DNA from: Mycobacterium persicum
GTDB lineage: Bacteria; Actinomycetota; Actinomycetes; Mycobacteriales; Mycobacteriaceae
Direction of reading: 5' to 3'
DNA: 37,042 nucleotides
Assembly: GCF_002086675.1 (NCBI RefSeq)
Contig: NZ_MVIF01000054.1
Coordinates: forward strand, 1 to 37,042
How positions within the stretch are numbered: the stretch's first letter is position 1; each line of letters starts with the position of its first letter. Below are positions 8,793-16,541 of this stretch, piece by piece. A model generated the notes under the pieces. That model was not told the DNA's origin and ran no database searches. It worked only from the letters and a program-made list of their open reading frames with translations. A program made the position numbers and the translations under genes.

Positions 8793-9473
8793 TCACCCTT
8801 TGTCCGGCGTCAGCCTGCGGCGCGCGTAGTCCAGAAGTTCCGCCGAGAGCGCGTCTGCCGCCAACAGCCGGGGCAGCAGCTCGGGTTCTGACATTCGGGC
8901 ACGGAAGACGAGACCGATGGTCACGTCATGAACGGGGCGGTGTTCGATGGTGATTGCATCACCGGCCCGAACCGTTCCGGGCGAGATCACCCGCAAGTAG
9001 GCGCCGGGTTTCCCCGCTTGGGTGAAGGTGTTGATCCAATGGCTCACGTCGAGGAACGCCGAAAACGTCCGGCATGGTGTCCGGGGCGCGGATACTTCCA
9101 GCACCAAGCCGTCCGTGCCGACGTGCCATCGGTCACCGATCCGTGCGCCGGTCACATCGATGCCCACGGTGGTCAGATTCTCGCCGAACATTCCGCTGCT
9201 CAGCGTTCGCTGGAGTTGAGATTCCCAGCCGTCCAGGTCTTCTCGTGCATACGCGTAAACGGCCTGGTCGTCGCCGCCATGGAATTTCTGATTGCCGATA
9301 GTGTCGCCGACCAGCCCGCTGCCCAGACCACCGCGCATCGGGCCCGGCGCTCTGACCATGACCGGTTCGGTTACCGCGACCTTGTCGATGCCCGTCACCT
9401 TCGACAATGCGCGGGGATCAGGGTTTGCTCGGGCACGGGCCACGTTCACCGACAAGACATGCGCCACCCGCAC
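8793..9473 (-). CDS. MOSC-domain protein, YiiM-like (Rv1864c-like)
   Basis: This 226-aa protein has a MOSC (molybdenum cofactor sulfurase C-terminal) fold, as in YiiM. Such domains bind molybdenum cofactor or carry sulfur for reductive detoxification of N-hydroxylated compounds. The conserved MOSC cysteine is in the motif TPCRTF, after FGENLTTVG and IGDRW, all hallmark segments. The C-terminal helical tail (about 185-226) also fits YiiM. Translation appears to start at GTG 9473 or GTG 9467, and no clear ribosome site separates them. It lies a few kilobases from modC, so a molybdenum link is plausible but only by neighbourhood. It is the last backbone gene before the accessory block. Confidence 0.85.
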   Translation of the reverse strand: MRVAHVLSVNVARARANPDPRALSKVTGIDKVAVTEPVMVRAPGPMRGGLGSGLVGDTIGNQKFHGGDDQAVYAYAREDLDGWESQLQRTLSSGMFGENLTTVGIDVTGARIGDRWHVGTDGLVLEVSAPRTPCRTFSAFLDVSHWINTFTQAGKPGAYLRVISPGTVRAGDAITIEHRPVHDVTIGLVFRARMSEPELLPRLLAADALSAELLDYARRRLTPDKG

Positions 9474-9544
9474 AGGCTAGCGCTGCCGCGCTGGTGGCCG
9501 GCAGGCACTGTACCCGGTCGTCTGGTTCCGGGCGCGAGGGTTGG

Positions 9545-10735
9545 TCAAGACCGACAAGACCTAAGTGGTGGACCGGGCAGGCCGGCGCGGCCGCTCGGCT
9601 GCGCGCAGTGCTCCATTTCGGCAAGCGCGGCCAACCGCACCAGGTCAGCGCGCAGCGCCTCGGTGCGGTCGTCGTGCTCGGGTATCAGCAATGCAACCAA
9701 TCTGGATAACCACCGTGGCATCGAGACGCCTTGGAAAGCCTGGGTTAGCCGGGTGCCCGCCAGGGTGGGCTCCAGCCGGAAGTGCCAGGCGGTTGCATCG
9801 CCGGGACCTCCTGAGGTGATGTAGCCGAACTCGTTGGGCTCGTCGTAGGCAAAGATTGTGCAGCTACGCGACCATCGATAGCGGCCGCTGCGGTTGGTCC
9901 CGCGAAATCGCCGGCCCGGTCCCGCAGACGTCGCGCCATCGAGAAATCGCACCCGGCGGCACTCGTGGCTCCACTCCGGAACCCGAAGCGGATCGGCGAC
10001 CAGCTGCCACACCGCCTCGATCGGGGCGGAAATTTCGACGCTGAGTTGTCCATTGAGTTTCTGGCGCAGCCGGGTGTCCCGCGCCAGATACCAACGGTGC
10101 CATGCGTAGCGCTGGTAGCCAGGGGCGGCAATGATCTCGATCGCCCACGCGACCGGCTTGGGGACCAGCGATCGGACTATCGCACGGTCCTCATCGCTGG
10201 CGTCATCGCACAGCCACAATGCGGTGAAGGCAAGCTCGGTTGGCTTCAGCGGCTTGACCGCATGGGCCTGTTCGATGGCATCCCACTCGGCCTGCGTCAG
10301 CGCCGCCGACACGACCGGCATAGTTTCGAGCTCCTCGCGCTGCAAGTGCGGCAGCAGCACCGCCGCCAGCCGGTTCAGCGTGTCAACCAGATCCAGGCGG
10401 GCCGACGGGTGCGCGGCGTAGCGCCGGGCGCTGTGGCTGAGCTGTTCGATCGCCGGTATCAGTGCGTGGTGGTCGGCGTCCATCGCGTCGAGAATGCCCG
10501 CTGCCTGCGAGACGCGTCGCCGCACCAGGGGATAAAGGCCGTCATCTTCGACGCGATGGTGGCGGTGCAGAAACTTCGTCATCCACACCAGGTGCTCGGC
10601 GACAGCCGAGCGCTGGCCGGGGTCGGGGTAGGGCCACCGGGTCAGCGCCAACTGCGCGCGGGCAATGTCGCGCCGCAGCGCGTTGTGGACGATGCCCATC
10701 ATCCGGGTATCCGCGGGCTGAGCGACGGCTCTCAT
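9545..10735 (-). CDS. Hemerythrin-like (HHE) domain fused to SRPBCC domain
   Basis: This 396-aa two-domain protein has no named homologue I know. The N-terminal half (about 10-150) is an HHE hemerythrin-like bundle with likely di-iron ligands H17, H57/H60, E63, H89/H90, H130 and E134/E135, seen in HRHHRVEDD, DADHHAL and LPHLQREE. After a helical linker, residues 230-375 form a polyketide-cyclase/START-like SRPBCC pocket (VEISAPIEAVWQLVADP, then WSHECR and a GTRLTQAF strand). The start is ATG 10735 with AAGGAA seven bases upstream. It begins 13 bases after the PPOX-like gene, so the two are very likely one transcript read away from the TetR gene. I infer an oxygen, NO or redox-linked role on a hydrophobic ligand; the actual function is unknown. 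This gene is absent from the M. tuberculosis counterpart of the locus. Confidence 0.85.
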   Translation of the reverse strand: MRAVAQPADTRMMGIVHNALRRDIARAQLALTRWPYPDPGQRSAVAEHLVWMTKFLHRHHRVEDDGLYPLVRRRVSQAAGILDAMDADHHALIPAIEQLSHSARRYAAHPSARLDLVDTLNRLAAVLLPHLQREELETMPVVSAALTQAEWDAIEQAHAVKPLKPTELAFTALWLCDDASDEDRAIVRSLVPKPVAWAIEIIAAPGYQRYAWHRWYLARDTRLRQKLNGQLSVEISAPIEAVWQLVADPLRVPEWSHECRRVRFLDGATSAGPGRRFRGTNRSGRYRWSRSCTIFAYDEPNEFGYITSGGPGDATAWHFRLEPTLAGTRLTQAFQGVSMPRWLSRLVALLIPEHDDRTEALRADLVRLAALAEMEHCAQPSGRAGLPGPPLRSCRS

Positions 10736-10748
10736 CGGGCTTTCCTTA

Positions 10749-11783
10749 CTAGCTTCGCTTGGTCTTAGGCTTAGTGAAGCCGAGTTCGTCGAAGCTGGGC
10801 ACGAGCTGCCCACGCCGGCGCGCCTCGGAGTCCAACCGCCGCTTCAGTCGCCGACTCGCCGACATCAGGTGCACCCCGCGCCGCAGCGGATTGGCCGGAA
10901 TGATGAAGTCGTTGAGCGCTCGCTCGACGTCGAACTCGACGTGTTCACCGACGTTGCGGCAGTGCCCCACTAAGCACGCATTGTCCTGGCTTTCGAAGGC
11001 GGGCCCGTGGGTGTGGAACGTCAGGCAGGCCGGTCCGTCGATGATGTCGATGCCAGCGGGCGGGCGCATCCGGAAGCCGCCGGGGATCGGCTTGGCAGTG
11101 CGCACGCGCAGCGGCAGCGGCCAGCCGTCGAGTGTGACGCTGGTCAGCACCGGTAGGCCCAGTCGGTCGAGTGCGCCGCGCATCCGCATCCGCCAGTCCG
11201 CCGCTGCGCGGGTGGTCCAGGATCCGGCGCCGCGGCCCACCGGCGCGGGATCCGACGGCTCCACGGTCGGCGGGGTCTGCGGCTGCCAAAGTTGTGGCGG
11301 CTGATCAAGATTCCCGCCCCGCCACCACAGCACCCGGACCGGGGTGACTTCGATCCAGATGCGGGCCCAGTACCACGCCATCCGGCGCAGCATCACGGTG
11401 GGGATGCTGTCGAAGGCTTCCGGTAGGTGCGCGGCGACTTCCGCCAGATAGCGGGCTGAATTTGCCCTCAGATCGGCGTCGCGGACGGTGGCCAGGCCAT
11501 GGATCACGAACGTCGCCGGATCGACGAGCCGGGAGCCCAGTGGCTGCGAAAATGACAGCGACACTTTGGGATTGCGCCGGGCCCGCTCCGCCTTGAGCGG
11601 GTAGGTGAGGCCGGTGGTCACATCGACGCTGCGTCCGTTTTCGCCGAGGTAAGGCGTGACCGGCCAGGTGATGGGTGCGCCGCCGCGGTCCAACGAGGCG
11701 TACTCCGTGGTGATGAACGCGCCCGCCTGGCCGCGGATGGTTGGCCAGTCCAAGGCGACCCGGGTGTCAAGGATGGATACCAT
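10749..11783 (-). CDS. PPOX-like (pyridoxamine phosphate oxidase fold) flavoprotein
   Basis: This 344-aa protein has an N-terminal split-barrel region of the pyridoxamine 5'-phosphate oxidase type (about 15-150: AFITTEYASLDRGGAPITWP, then RRNPKVSLSFSQP and FVIHGLATVRD). It also has a second barrel-like segment (about 200-310: LPVLTSVTLDGWPLPLRVRT, then GPACLTFHTHG). Two PPOX-type halves in one chain would make a pseudo-dimer able to hold FMN, F420 or heme; which one cannot be told. Residues 310-344 are basic. ATG 11783 follows GGGAGG by six bases. It is the first gene of a two-gene unit diverging from the TetR regulator, which probably controls it. Confidence 0.75.
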   Translation of the reverse strand: MVSILDTRVALDWPTIRGQAGAFITTEYASLDRGGAPITWPVTPYLGENGRSVDVTTGLTYPLKAERARRNPKVSLSFSQPLGSRLVDPATFVIHGLATVRDADLRANSARYLAEVAAHLPEAFDSIPTVMLRRMAWYWARIWIEVTPVRVLWWRGGNLDQPPQLWQPQTPPTVEPSDPAPVGRGAGSWTTRAAADWRMRMRGALDRLGLPVLTSVTLDGWPLPLRVRTAKPIPGGFRMRPPAGIDIIDGPACLTFHTHGPAFESQDNACLVGHCRNVGEHVEFDVERALNDFIIPANPLRRGVHLMSASRRLKRRLDSEARRRGQLVPSFDELGFTKPKTKRS

Positions 11784-11817
11784 CGCAACCTCCCAGGTAC
11801 AGTTAAATATAGTATAG

Positions 11818-11830
11818 TCTATTGAATAGA
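11818..11830. promoter_or_regulatory. Candidate TetR operator palindrome
   Basis: TCTATT-G-AATAGA is a perfect inverted repeat with six-base arms. It lies in an AT-rich patch between the divergent PPOX-like gene (start 11783) and TetR gene (start 11855). The surrounding 45 bases are markedly AT-rich for this genome (TTAAATATAGTATAG), which suits overlapping divergent promoters. Position and symmetry suggest autoregulation by the neighbouring TetR protein. The assignment is inferred from layout only. Confidence 0.5.
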
Positions 11831-11854
11831 GACAACTATAAGGACTTGGGTGCA

Positions 11855-12526
11855 ATGGTGTCAACGAGTTCCCGGCCATCCCCGCGGCGCAAGTACGACA
11901 GCAGTCGTCGCCGCGCCGACGCCGAGGCCCGGCAGCGCAGGGTGATTGACGCCGCGGCCAGGCTGTTCATTGAGCAGGGGTTCGGCGCCACCTCCATCGA
12001 CCAGATCGCCGCCGCGGCCGAGGTCTCAGCACCGACCATCTACGCGACGTTCGGCTCCAAAGCCGGTGTGCTGGCCCGCGCGATCGACGTCGCCGTCGTC
12101 GGCGACTATGAAGATGTCCCGGTGGTGGACCGGGTGCTGAGCCTTATCGGGGAGGCCGGCCCGCAGGCACTTCGGCAATTTGCCGCCGTCGCCCGTTTCA
12201 TCCACACCATCAATACGCGGGTAGCGCCACTGATCCGGGTAATGGAGCAGGCGACGTCGGCCGACCCGGCCCTAGAGCAGCTGCGCACCGGTCTGATCCG
12301 CGCGCTGCGTTCCGATTGCGCGGCGGCGATCGAGAAGCATTGGCGAAACGCCCTGCGCCGTGGCCTCTCCAAGAAGGAAGCCGCAGACGTGATGGCGACG
12401 ATGACGTTGCCGCAAACCTATTCGATGCTCACCGCCGACATGGGTTGGTCACCGGATCGCTACCAGAAATGGCTCGCCCACGCGTTGCCGCAGCTGCTGC
12501 TGCGGCCGGAACTCTTAAGCGACTGA
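11855..12526 (+). CDS. TetR/AcrR-family transcriptional regulator
   Basis: This 223-aa one-component repressor has a basic N-terminal arm (RRKYDSSRRRADAEARQRR). The typical TetR helix-turn-helix is at about residues 44-67 (GFGATSIDQIAAAAEVSAPT, then IYATFGSKAGVL), and an all-helical ligand-binding half runs to the end. Start: ATG 11855; AAGGA lies about ten bases before it, a little far, and TTG 11846 is a weaker option. It diverges from the PPOX-like/hemerythrin-SRPBCC pair across 71 bases with a palindrome, the usual layout of a TetR repressor and its target. The ligand is unknown. Its end faces phosphoketolase. Confidence 0.9.
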   Translation: MVSTSSRPSPRRKYDSSRRRADAEARQRRVIDAAARLFIEQGFGATSIDQIAAAAEVSAPTIYATFGSKAGVLARAIDVAVVGDYEDVPVVDRVLSLIGEAGPQALRQFAAVARFIHTINTRVAPLIRVMEQATSADPALEQLRTGLIRALRSDCAAAIEKHWRNALRRGLSKKEAADVMATMTLPQTYSMLTADMGWSPDRYQKWLAHALPQLLLRPELLSD

Positions 12527-12536
12527 CCCGAGCCGT

Positions 12537-12563
12537 CGTCTCCTTAGGCGTTAGGAGTTGACG
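12537..12563. terminator. Possible bidirectional hairpin terminator
   Basis: A stem can form between CGTCTCCT and AGGA/GACG, with a three-base bulge and an eight-base loop, in the 41-base gap between the convergent TetR and phosphoketolase genes. There is no T-run, but mycobacterial terminators often lack one. It is weak, and supported mainly by position. Confidence 0.25.
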
Positions 12564-12567
12564 CTCA

Positions 12568-14961
12568 CTAGCCGTTCGACTCCCAGACCCATCCCGCGAT
12601 CCGGGGGTCGTCGGCGCCGTGCTCACGGGTATACAGACGTGCTGCGAGCCGCGCGTCGGCCATCCGCTGGCGTAGCACGGCGGCTCGGCTGGACAGTCCC
12701 TCAACGCGGTCGACGACATCCATGACCAAGTGAAAGCGATCCAGATCGTTGAGCATCACCATGTCGAACGGTGTCGTCGTGGTCCCGCGCTCCTTGAACC
12801 CGCGCACATGAATACGGGGATGATTGGCGCGGCGATATGCGAGCCGGTGGATCAACCACGGATACCCGTGATAGGCGAAGATGACCGGCTTGTCGCGAGT
12901 GAACAACGCATCGAATTCCTTGTCGGCCAAGCCATGTGGGTGCTCAGACTCCGGCTGCAGCCGCATGATGTCGACGACGTTGACCACCCGCACACCCAAC
13001 CCGGGCAGTTCCCGCCGCAGAATGTCGGCGGCTGCCAGCGTCTCCAGCGTCGGCACGTCGCCCGCGCAGGCCAGCACCACGTCGGGCTCACCGGTCGCCG
13101 TGCTGGCCCATTGCCAGATGCCGAGCCCGCGAGTGCAGTGCGCGACGGCTTCGTCCATGGCGAGGTAGGACAGTGCTGGTTGCTTGCCGGCGACGATGAC
13201 GTTGACATAGTCACGGCTGCGCAGGCAATGGTCGGCCACCGACAACAACGTGTTGCCGTCGGGCGGCAGGTAGACGCGTACCACCTCGGGTCGCTTGTTG
13301 GCGACCAGGTCGATGAATCCGGGATCTTGGTGCGATGCGCCGTTGTGATCCTGGCGCCACACATGGGAGCTCAGCAGGTAGTTCAGCGACGCGATCGGCC
13401 GCCGCCACGGCAGTTCCCGGCTGGTCGACAGCCATTTGGTGTGCTGGTTGAACATCGAGTCGACGATGTGCACGAAGGCCTCGTAGCAGTCGAACATGCT
13501 GTGACGGCCGGTCAGCAGATAGCCCTCCAGCCAGCCCTGACACAGGTGCTCGGAGAGCACCTCCATCACCCGGCCTGCCGCAGACAGATGATCGTCGTCG
13601 GCGCTGGTCTCCGACAGCCAGGTCCGCCCGGTCGCTTCGAACACGGCGCTGAGCCGGTTCGACGCGGTTTCGTCCGGGCCCATCAGCCGGAACCGATCCG
13701 GGTTGCGCCGGATCACGTCTCGCAGATACGTACCAAGCACCCGGGTGGCCTCGTGGGTTTCGCAACCCGGACGTGCCACCGGCACCGCGTAGTCACGGAA
13801 GTCGGGAAGATCGAGGTCGCGCAGCAGCAGCCCGCCGTTGGCGTGCGGGTTAGCGCTCATCCGCCGATCACCGGTAGGCGCCAGCGCCCGCAGCTCGGCC
13901 CGCAACGTGCCGTTGTCGTCGAAGAGCTCATCGGGCCGGTAGCTGCGCAGCCACTGTTCAAGCTGCCGGCGCCGCTCGGCGCTGTCATGGGTGTCGGCGA
14001 GCGGGACCTGATGCGAGCGCCAGGTGCCTTCGACCTTCTTGCCGTCGACCACCTTCGGCCCGGTCCAGCCCTTGGGTGTGCGCAACACGATCATCGGCCA
14101 CACCGGCCGCGCGGAATTCTCGCCCGCGCGGGCTGCGTGCTGAATGGCCGCGATGTCGTCGAACGCGTCATCGAGCGCAGCGGCCAGCTGCCGGTGCACC
14201 CTGGGCGGATCGTCCCCGGAAACCGTGATCGGCCGGTATCCGTAGCCGAGTAACAGCGATTCGAGCTCGTCGTGCGGAATGCGGGCCAGCACCGTCGGAT
14301 TGGCGATCTTGTATCCGTTGAGGTGCAGGATCGGCAACACCGCCCCGTCGATCGCGGGGTTGAGGAACTTGTTGGAATGCCAACTGGCCGCCAGCGGACC
14401 GGTCTCGGCCTCGCCGTCACCGACCACGCACGCCACCACCAGATCGGGATTGTCGAACGCCGCGCCGAAGGCATGCACCAGCGCATACCCCAGCTCGCCG
14501 CCCTCATGAATAGACCCCGGGGTCTGGGCCGCCACATGGCTGGGGATGCCGCCGGGGAAGGAGAACTGCCGAAACAGCCGCCGCAATCCCTCGGCGTCTT
14601 CCCCGATACCCGTGTACACCTCGCTGTAGGTGCCTTCGAGGTAGGCGTTGGCGACCAGGCCGGGACCGCCGTGCCCGGGGCCGGTGATGTAGATGACGTT
14701 GGCGTCGCGGTTGCGAATGACCCGGTTCAGGTGGGTGTAGACCAGGTTGAGCCCCGGCGTCGTGCCCCAGTGTCCCAGCAGCCGGGGTTTGACGTGCTCG
14801 GCTGACAGCGGCTCGACCAGCAGCGGGTTGTCCAGCAAGTAGATCTGGCCGACCGACAAGTAGTTGGCGGCACGCCAGTACGCGTCGATGCGGGCCAGTT
14901 CGTCGTCGGAAAGGGTCGCGACTGTTGGGGTTTCAGGGCTCACAGGGCTCACCGGGCTCAC
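12568..14961 (-). CDS. xfp: Xylulose-5-phosphate/fructose-6-phosphate phosphoketolase
   Basis: This thiamine-diphosphate enzyme splits xylulose-5-P (and/or fructose-6-P) with phosphate to give acetyl-P plus glyceraldehyde-3-P (or erythrose-4-P), bypassing part of glycolysis and making acetyl-CoA precursor without carbon loss. At 797 aa it is full length. Family marks include H64 in LLGHWG, GPGHGGPG (95-101), HEGGELGYA (152-160) and the ThDP/Mg motif beginning GDGEAETG at 181. The central segment ETSADDDHLSAAGRVMEVLSEH and the C-terminal FAYHGYPWLIHRL are also typical. The start is uncertain: three in-frame GTG codons are spaced nine bases apart (14961, 14952, 14943) and none has a good ribosome site. 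It follows the SDR gene by 45 bases in the same direction, so co-transcription is possible. It is not part of this locus in M. tuberculosis. Confidence 0.95.
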   Translation of the reverse strand: MSPVSPVSPETPTVATLSDDELARIDAYWRAANYLSVGQIYLLDNPLLVEPLSAEHVKPRLLGHWGTTPGLNLVYTHLNRVIRNRDANVIYITGPGHGGPGLVANAYLEGTYSEVYTGIGEDAEGLRRLFRQFSFPGGIPSHVAAQTPGSIHEGGELGYALVHAFGAAFDNPDLVVACVVGDGEAETGPLAASWHSNKFLNPAIDGAVLPILHLNGYKIANPTVLARIPHDELESLLLGYGYRPITVSGDDPPRVHRQLAAALDDAFDDIAAIQHAARAGENSARPVWPMIVLRTPKGWTGPKVVDGKKVEGTWRSHQVPLADTHDSAERRRQLEQWLRSYRPDELFDDNGTLRAELRALAPTGDRRMSANPHANGGLLLRDLDLPDFRDYAVPVARPGCETHEATRVLGTYLRDVIRRNPDRFRLMGPDETASNRLSAVFEATGRTWLSETSADDDHLSAAGRVMEVLSEHLCQGWLEGYLLTGRHSMFDCYEAFVHIVDSMFNQHTKWLSTSRELPWRRPIASLNYLLSSHVWRQDHNGASHQDPGFIDLVANKRPEVVRVYLPPDGNTLLSVADHCLRSRDYVNVIVAGKQPALSYLAMDEAVAHCTRGLGIWQWASTATGEPDVVLACAGDVPTLETLAAADILRRELPGLGVRVVNVVDIMRLQPESEHPHGLADKEFDALFTRDKPVIFAYHGYPWLIHRLAYRRANHPRIHVRGFKERGTTTTPFDMVMLNDLDRFHLVMDVVDRVEGLSSRAAVLRQRMADARLAARLYTREHGADDPRIAGWVWESNG
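14935..14961 (-). repeat. Triple 9-bp direct repeat across phosphoketolase start codons
   Basis: Read on the minus strand, GTGAGCCCG, GTGAGCCCT and GTGAGCCCT stand in tandem. Each unit carries a possible GTG start and encodes V/M-S-P. Gain or loss of a unit would change the N-terminus by three residues without a frameshift. Confidence 0.7.
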
Positions 14962-15006
14962 CGGGCCGATTGTGCGCGCCCTCGGTGAACTGCCAGCTGA
15001 AGCGGG

Positions 15007-15855
15007 TCAGTCCTGTCCACGAGCGCGCGCCTCGTAGGCTTTGCGCTTGGCGACGTCGACGTCGTCGGTGAAGACGTGTTCGCCGCCCAACATGCGGTTC
15101 AGTCCCTCGGCCACCGGCCGCGGCATGAACTTCTGCGCGACGACCATCGCGCCGGCCGCCCGGGTAACCCGCACCCGCGGCTTCGGGTGGGCCACCAGGC
15201 GCACGATCGCGTCGGCGATGTTCTCCGGTTCGGCGTTCTTGAATCCCTTGACCCCGGCGGTCCCGGCGGTCAGTTCGGTGTTGACGAACGTCGGCAACAC
15301 CATGGAGAACTTCACGCCCGCCGAACGGTATTCGAGCCGCGCCGAGTCGGTGAACGCCACGACCGCGTGCTTGCTGGCGCAGTAGCTGGCCAGCCCCACC
15401 GCATAGAGCTCGCCGGCAAGCGAGGCGACGTTGATGACCTGCCCACTCCCGCGCGGGATCATCCGCTCAACGGCCAACTTGCTGCCGAGGATGACCCCGA
15501 AAACGTTGATGTCCAAAATGCGGCGGGTCACCGAGTCCGGCTCGTCGATAATCCGACCGACCGGCATGATGCCGGCATTGTTGACCAGCACGTCGATCGG
15601 GCCGAGTTGGCGCTCGACCCGGTCGAGAAAGTCCGAAAACGAATCTCGGTCGGTGACATCGAGTTTGCCGTAGACATCCAGGCCCAAGTCGGCACCCGAT
15701 TCCTTGACCTTTGCCTCGTCGATGTCGCCGATCGCTACCCGGGCGCCCAACCTGTGCAGAGCGGTTGCCGTCGCCAACCCGATGCCTCGTGCGCCGCCGG
15801 TGATGACGATGACCTTGCCGCGAACCTTGACACCGAGGGATGCCGTGTCTGCCAT
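15007..15855 (-). CDS. Short-chain dehydrogenase/reductase (Rv1865c-like)
   Basis: This 282-aa classical SDR is an NAD(P)-dependent oxidoreductase of alcohols or ketones. The cofactor motif is TGGARGIG (19-26), NNAG is at 92-95, and the catalytic set is S145, Y158 and K162 in YCASK. D43 at the end of the second beta strand (AIGDID) favours NAD(H). The start ATG 15855 follows GGAGAGGA closely; the longer frame to 16227 overlaps the divergent GNAT gene and is not real. The C-terminal extension (about 230-282, FMPRPVAEGLNRMLGGEH) is common in mycobacterial SDRs. It diverges from the GNAT gene. The substrate is unknown, and the nearby CoA-transferase and thiolase-fold genes suggest lipid or sterol-like chemistry. 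Confidence 0.92.
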   Translation of the reverse strand: MADTASLGVKVRGKVIVITGGARGIGLATATALHRLGARVAIGDIDEAKVKESGADLGLDVYGKLDVTDRDSFSDFLDRVERQLGPIDVLVNNAGIMPVGRIIDEPDSVTRRILDINVFGVILGSKLAVERMIPRGSGQVINVASLAGELYAVGLASYCASKHAVVAFTDSARLEYRSAGVKFSMVLPTFVNTELTAGTAGVKGFKNAEPENIADAIVRLVAHPKPRVRVTRAAGAMVVAQKFMPRPVAEGLNRMLGGEHVFTDDVDVAKRKAYEARARGQD

Positions 15856-15953
15856 GTTCGTCCTCTCCGGGGCTTGACGGGTGTCAACTAGGCAATCTGG
15901 TAAGCACACCACCCGGCCGGGGACTGCGCAACAACCGCGCCGATACTGCAACA

Positions 15954-16463
15954 GTGACGCAGGTGCGTGCGGCCGTCCCGGAGGACGCCGAAGCGGTGGC
16001 TCGGGTCCACGTCCGGTCGTGGCAGTGCGCCTATCCGGGACTGATCGACCAGGAATACCTCGACGGTCTGCGGCCCGAGGTGTGGGCGGGCAGATACACG
16101 TTCGGCCGCATGGGCCTTCGGCTGCCGACCACCGTGGTGGCCGTCGACGGTTCGTCCATCTGCGGCTTGGCCACCACGGGCCTGTGCCGCGACCACGACG
16201 TGCCGAATTCCGGTGAGCTGATGGCAATCTACGTCGATCCGGCCTGGATGGGTAGCGGGGTCGGCCGTTTGCTGATGGCCGCTGCCCGAGATCGGCTGCG
16301 TCGAGTCGGGGTCAGGCACGCTTTGTTGTGGGTGCTGGACGGCAATGTCCGCGCCCGGCGGTTCTACGAGCGCGACGGGTGGAGCTTCGACGGCTCGCGG
16401 CGCACCGAGGTCTACGGGGCCACGACCGTGGAACAACTGCGCTACCAACGCACGCCGGTCTGA
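15954..16463 (+). CDS. GNAT-family N-acetyltransferase
   Basis: This 169-aa protein should transfer an acetyl group from acetyl-CoA to an amine. The acetyl-CoA-binding signature is clear: GELMAIYVDPAWMGSGVGRLL (about 85-106; the Q/R-x-x-G-x-G/A loop appears as MGSGVG), followed by ALLWVLDGNVRARRFYERDGW, the usual C-terminal beta-bulge motif. The start is GTG 15954, placed so that VRAAVPEDAEAVARVH begins the fold; the open frame upstream overlaps the divergent SDR. No strong ribosome site is visible, and the transcript may be nearly leaderless. The substrate is not predictable. I do not recall an equivalent at this position in M. tuberculosis. Confidence 0.87.
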   Translation: MTQVRAAVPEDAEAVARVHVRSWQCAYPGLIDQEYLDGLRPEVWAGRYTFGRMGLRLPTTVVAVDGSSICGLATTGLCRDHDVPNSGELMAIYVDPAWMGSGVGRLLMAAARDRLRRVGVRHALLWVLDGNVRARRFYERDGWSFDGSRRTEVYGATTVEQLRYQRTPV

Positions 16464-16541
16464 TCCCGCGCAGCACGGCTTTCGAACTCGCGCGGCGGGA
16501 TGAGGCGCGCGGAGGTGGGTGGCCGCCGGTACGGTGTGCGC

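Noticed and set aside
12730..14253. 507-codon open frame antisense to phosphoketolase
   Set aside because: Shadow of a strongly conserved gene; product is His/Arg/Val-rich with no domain.
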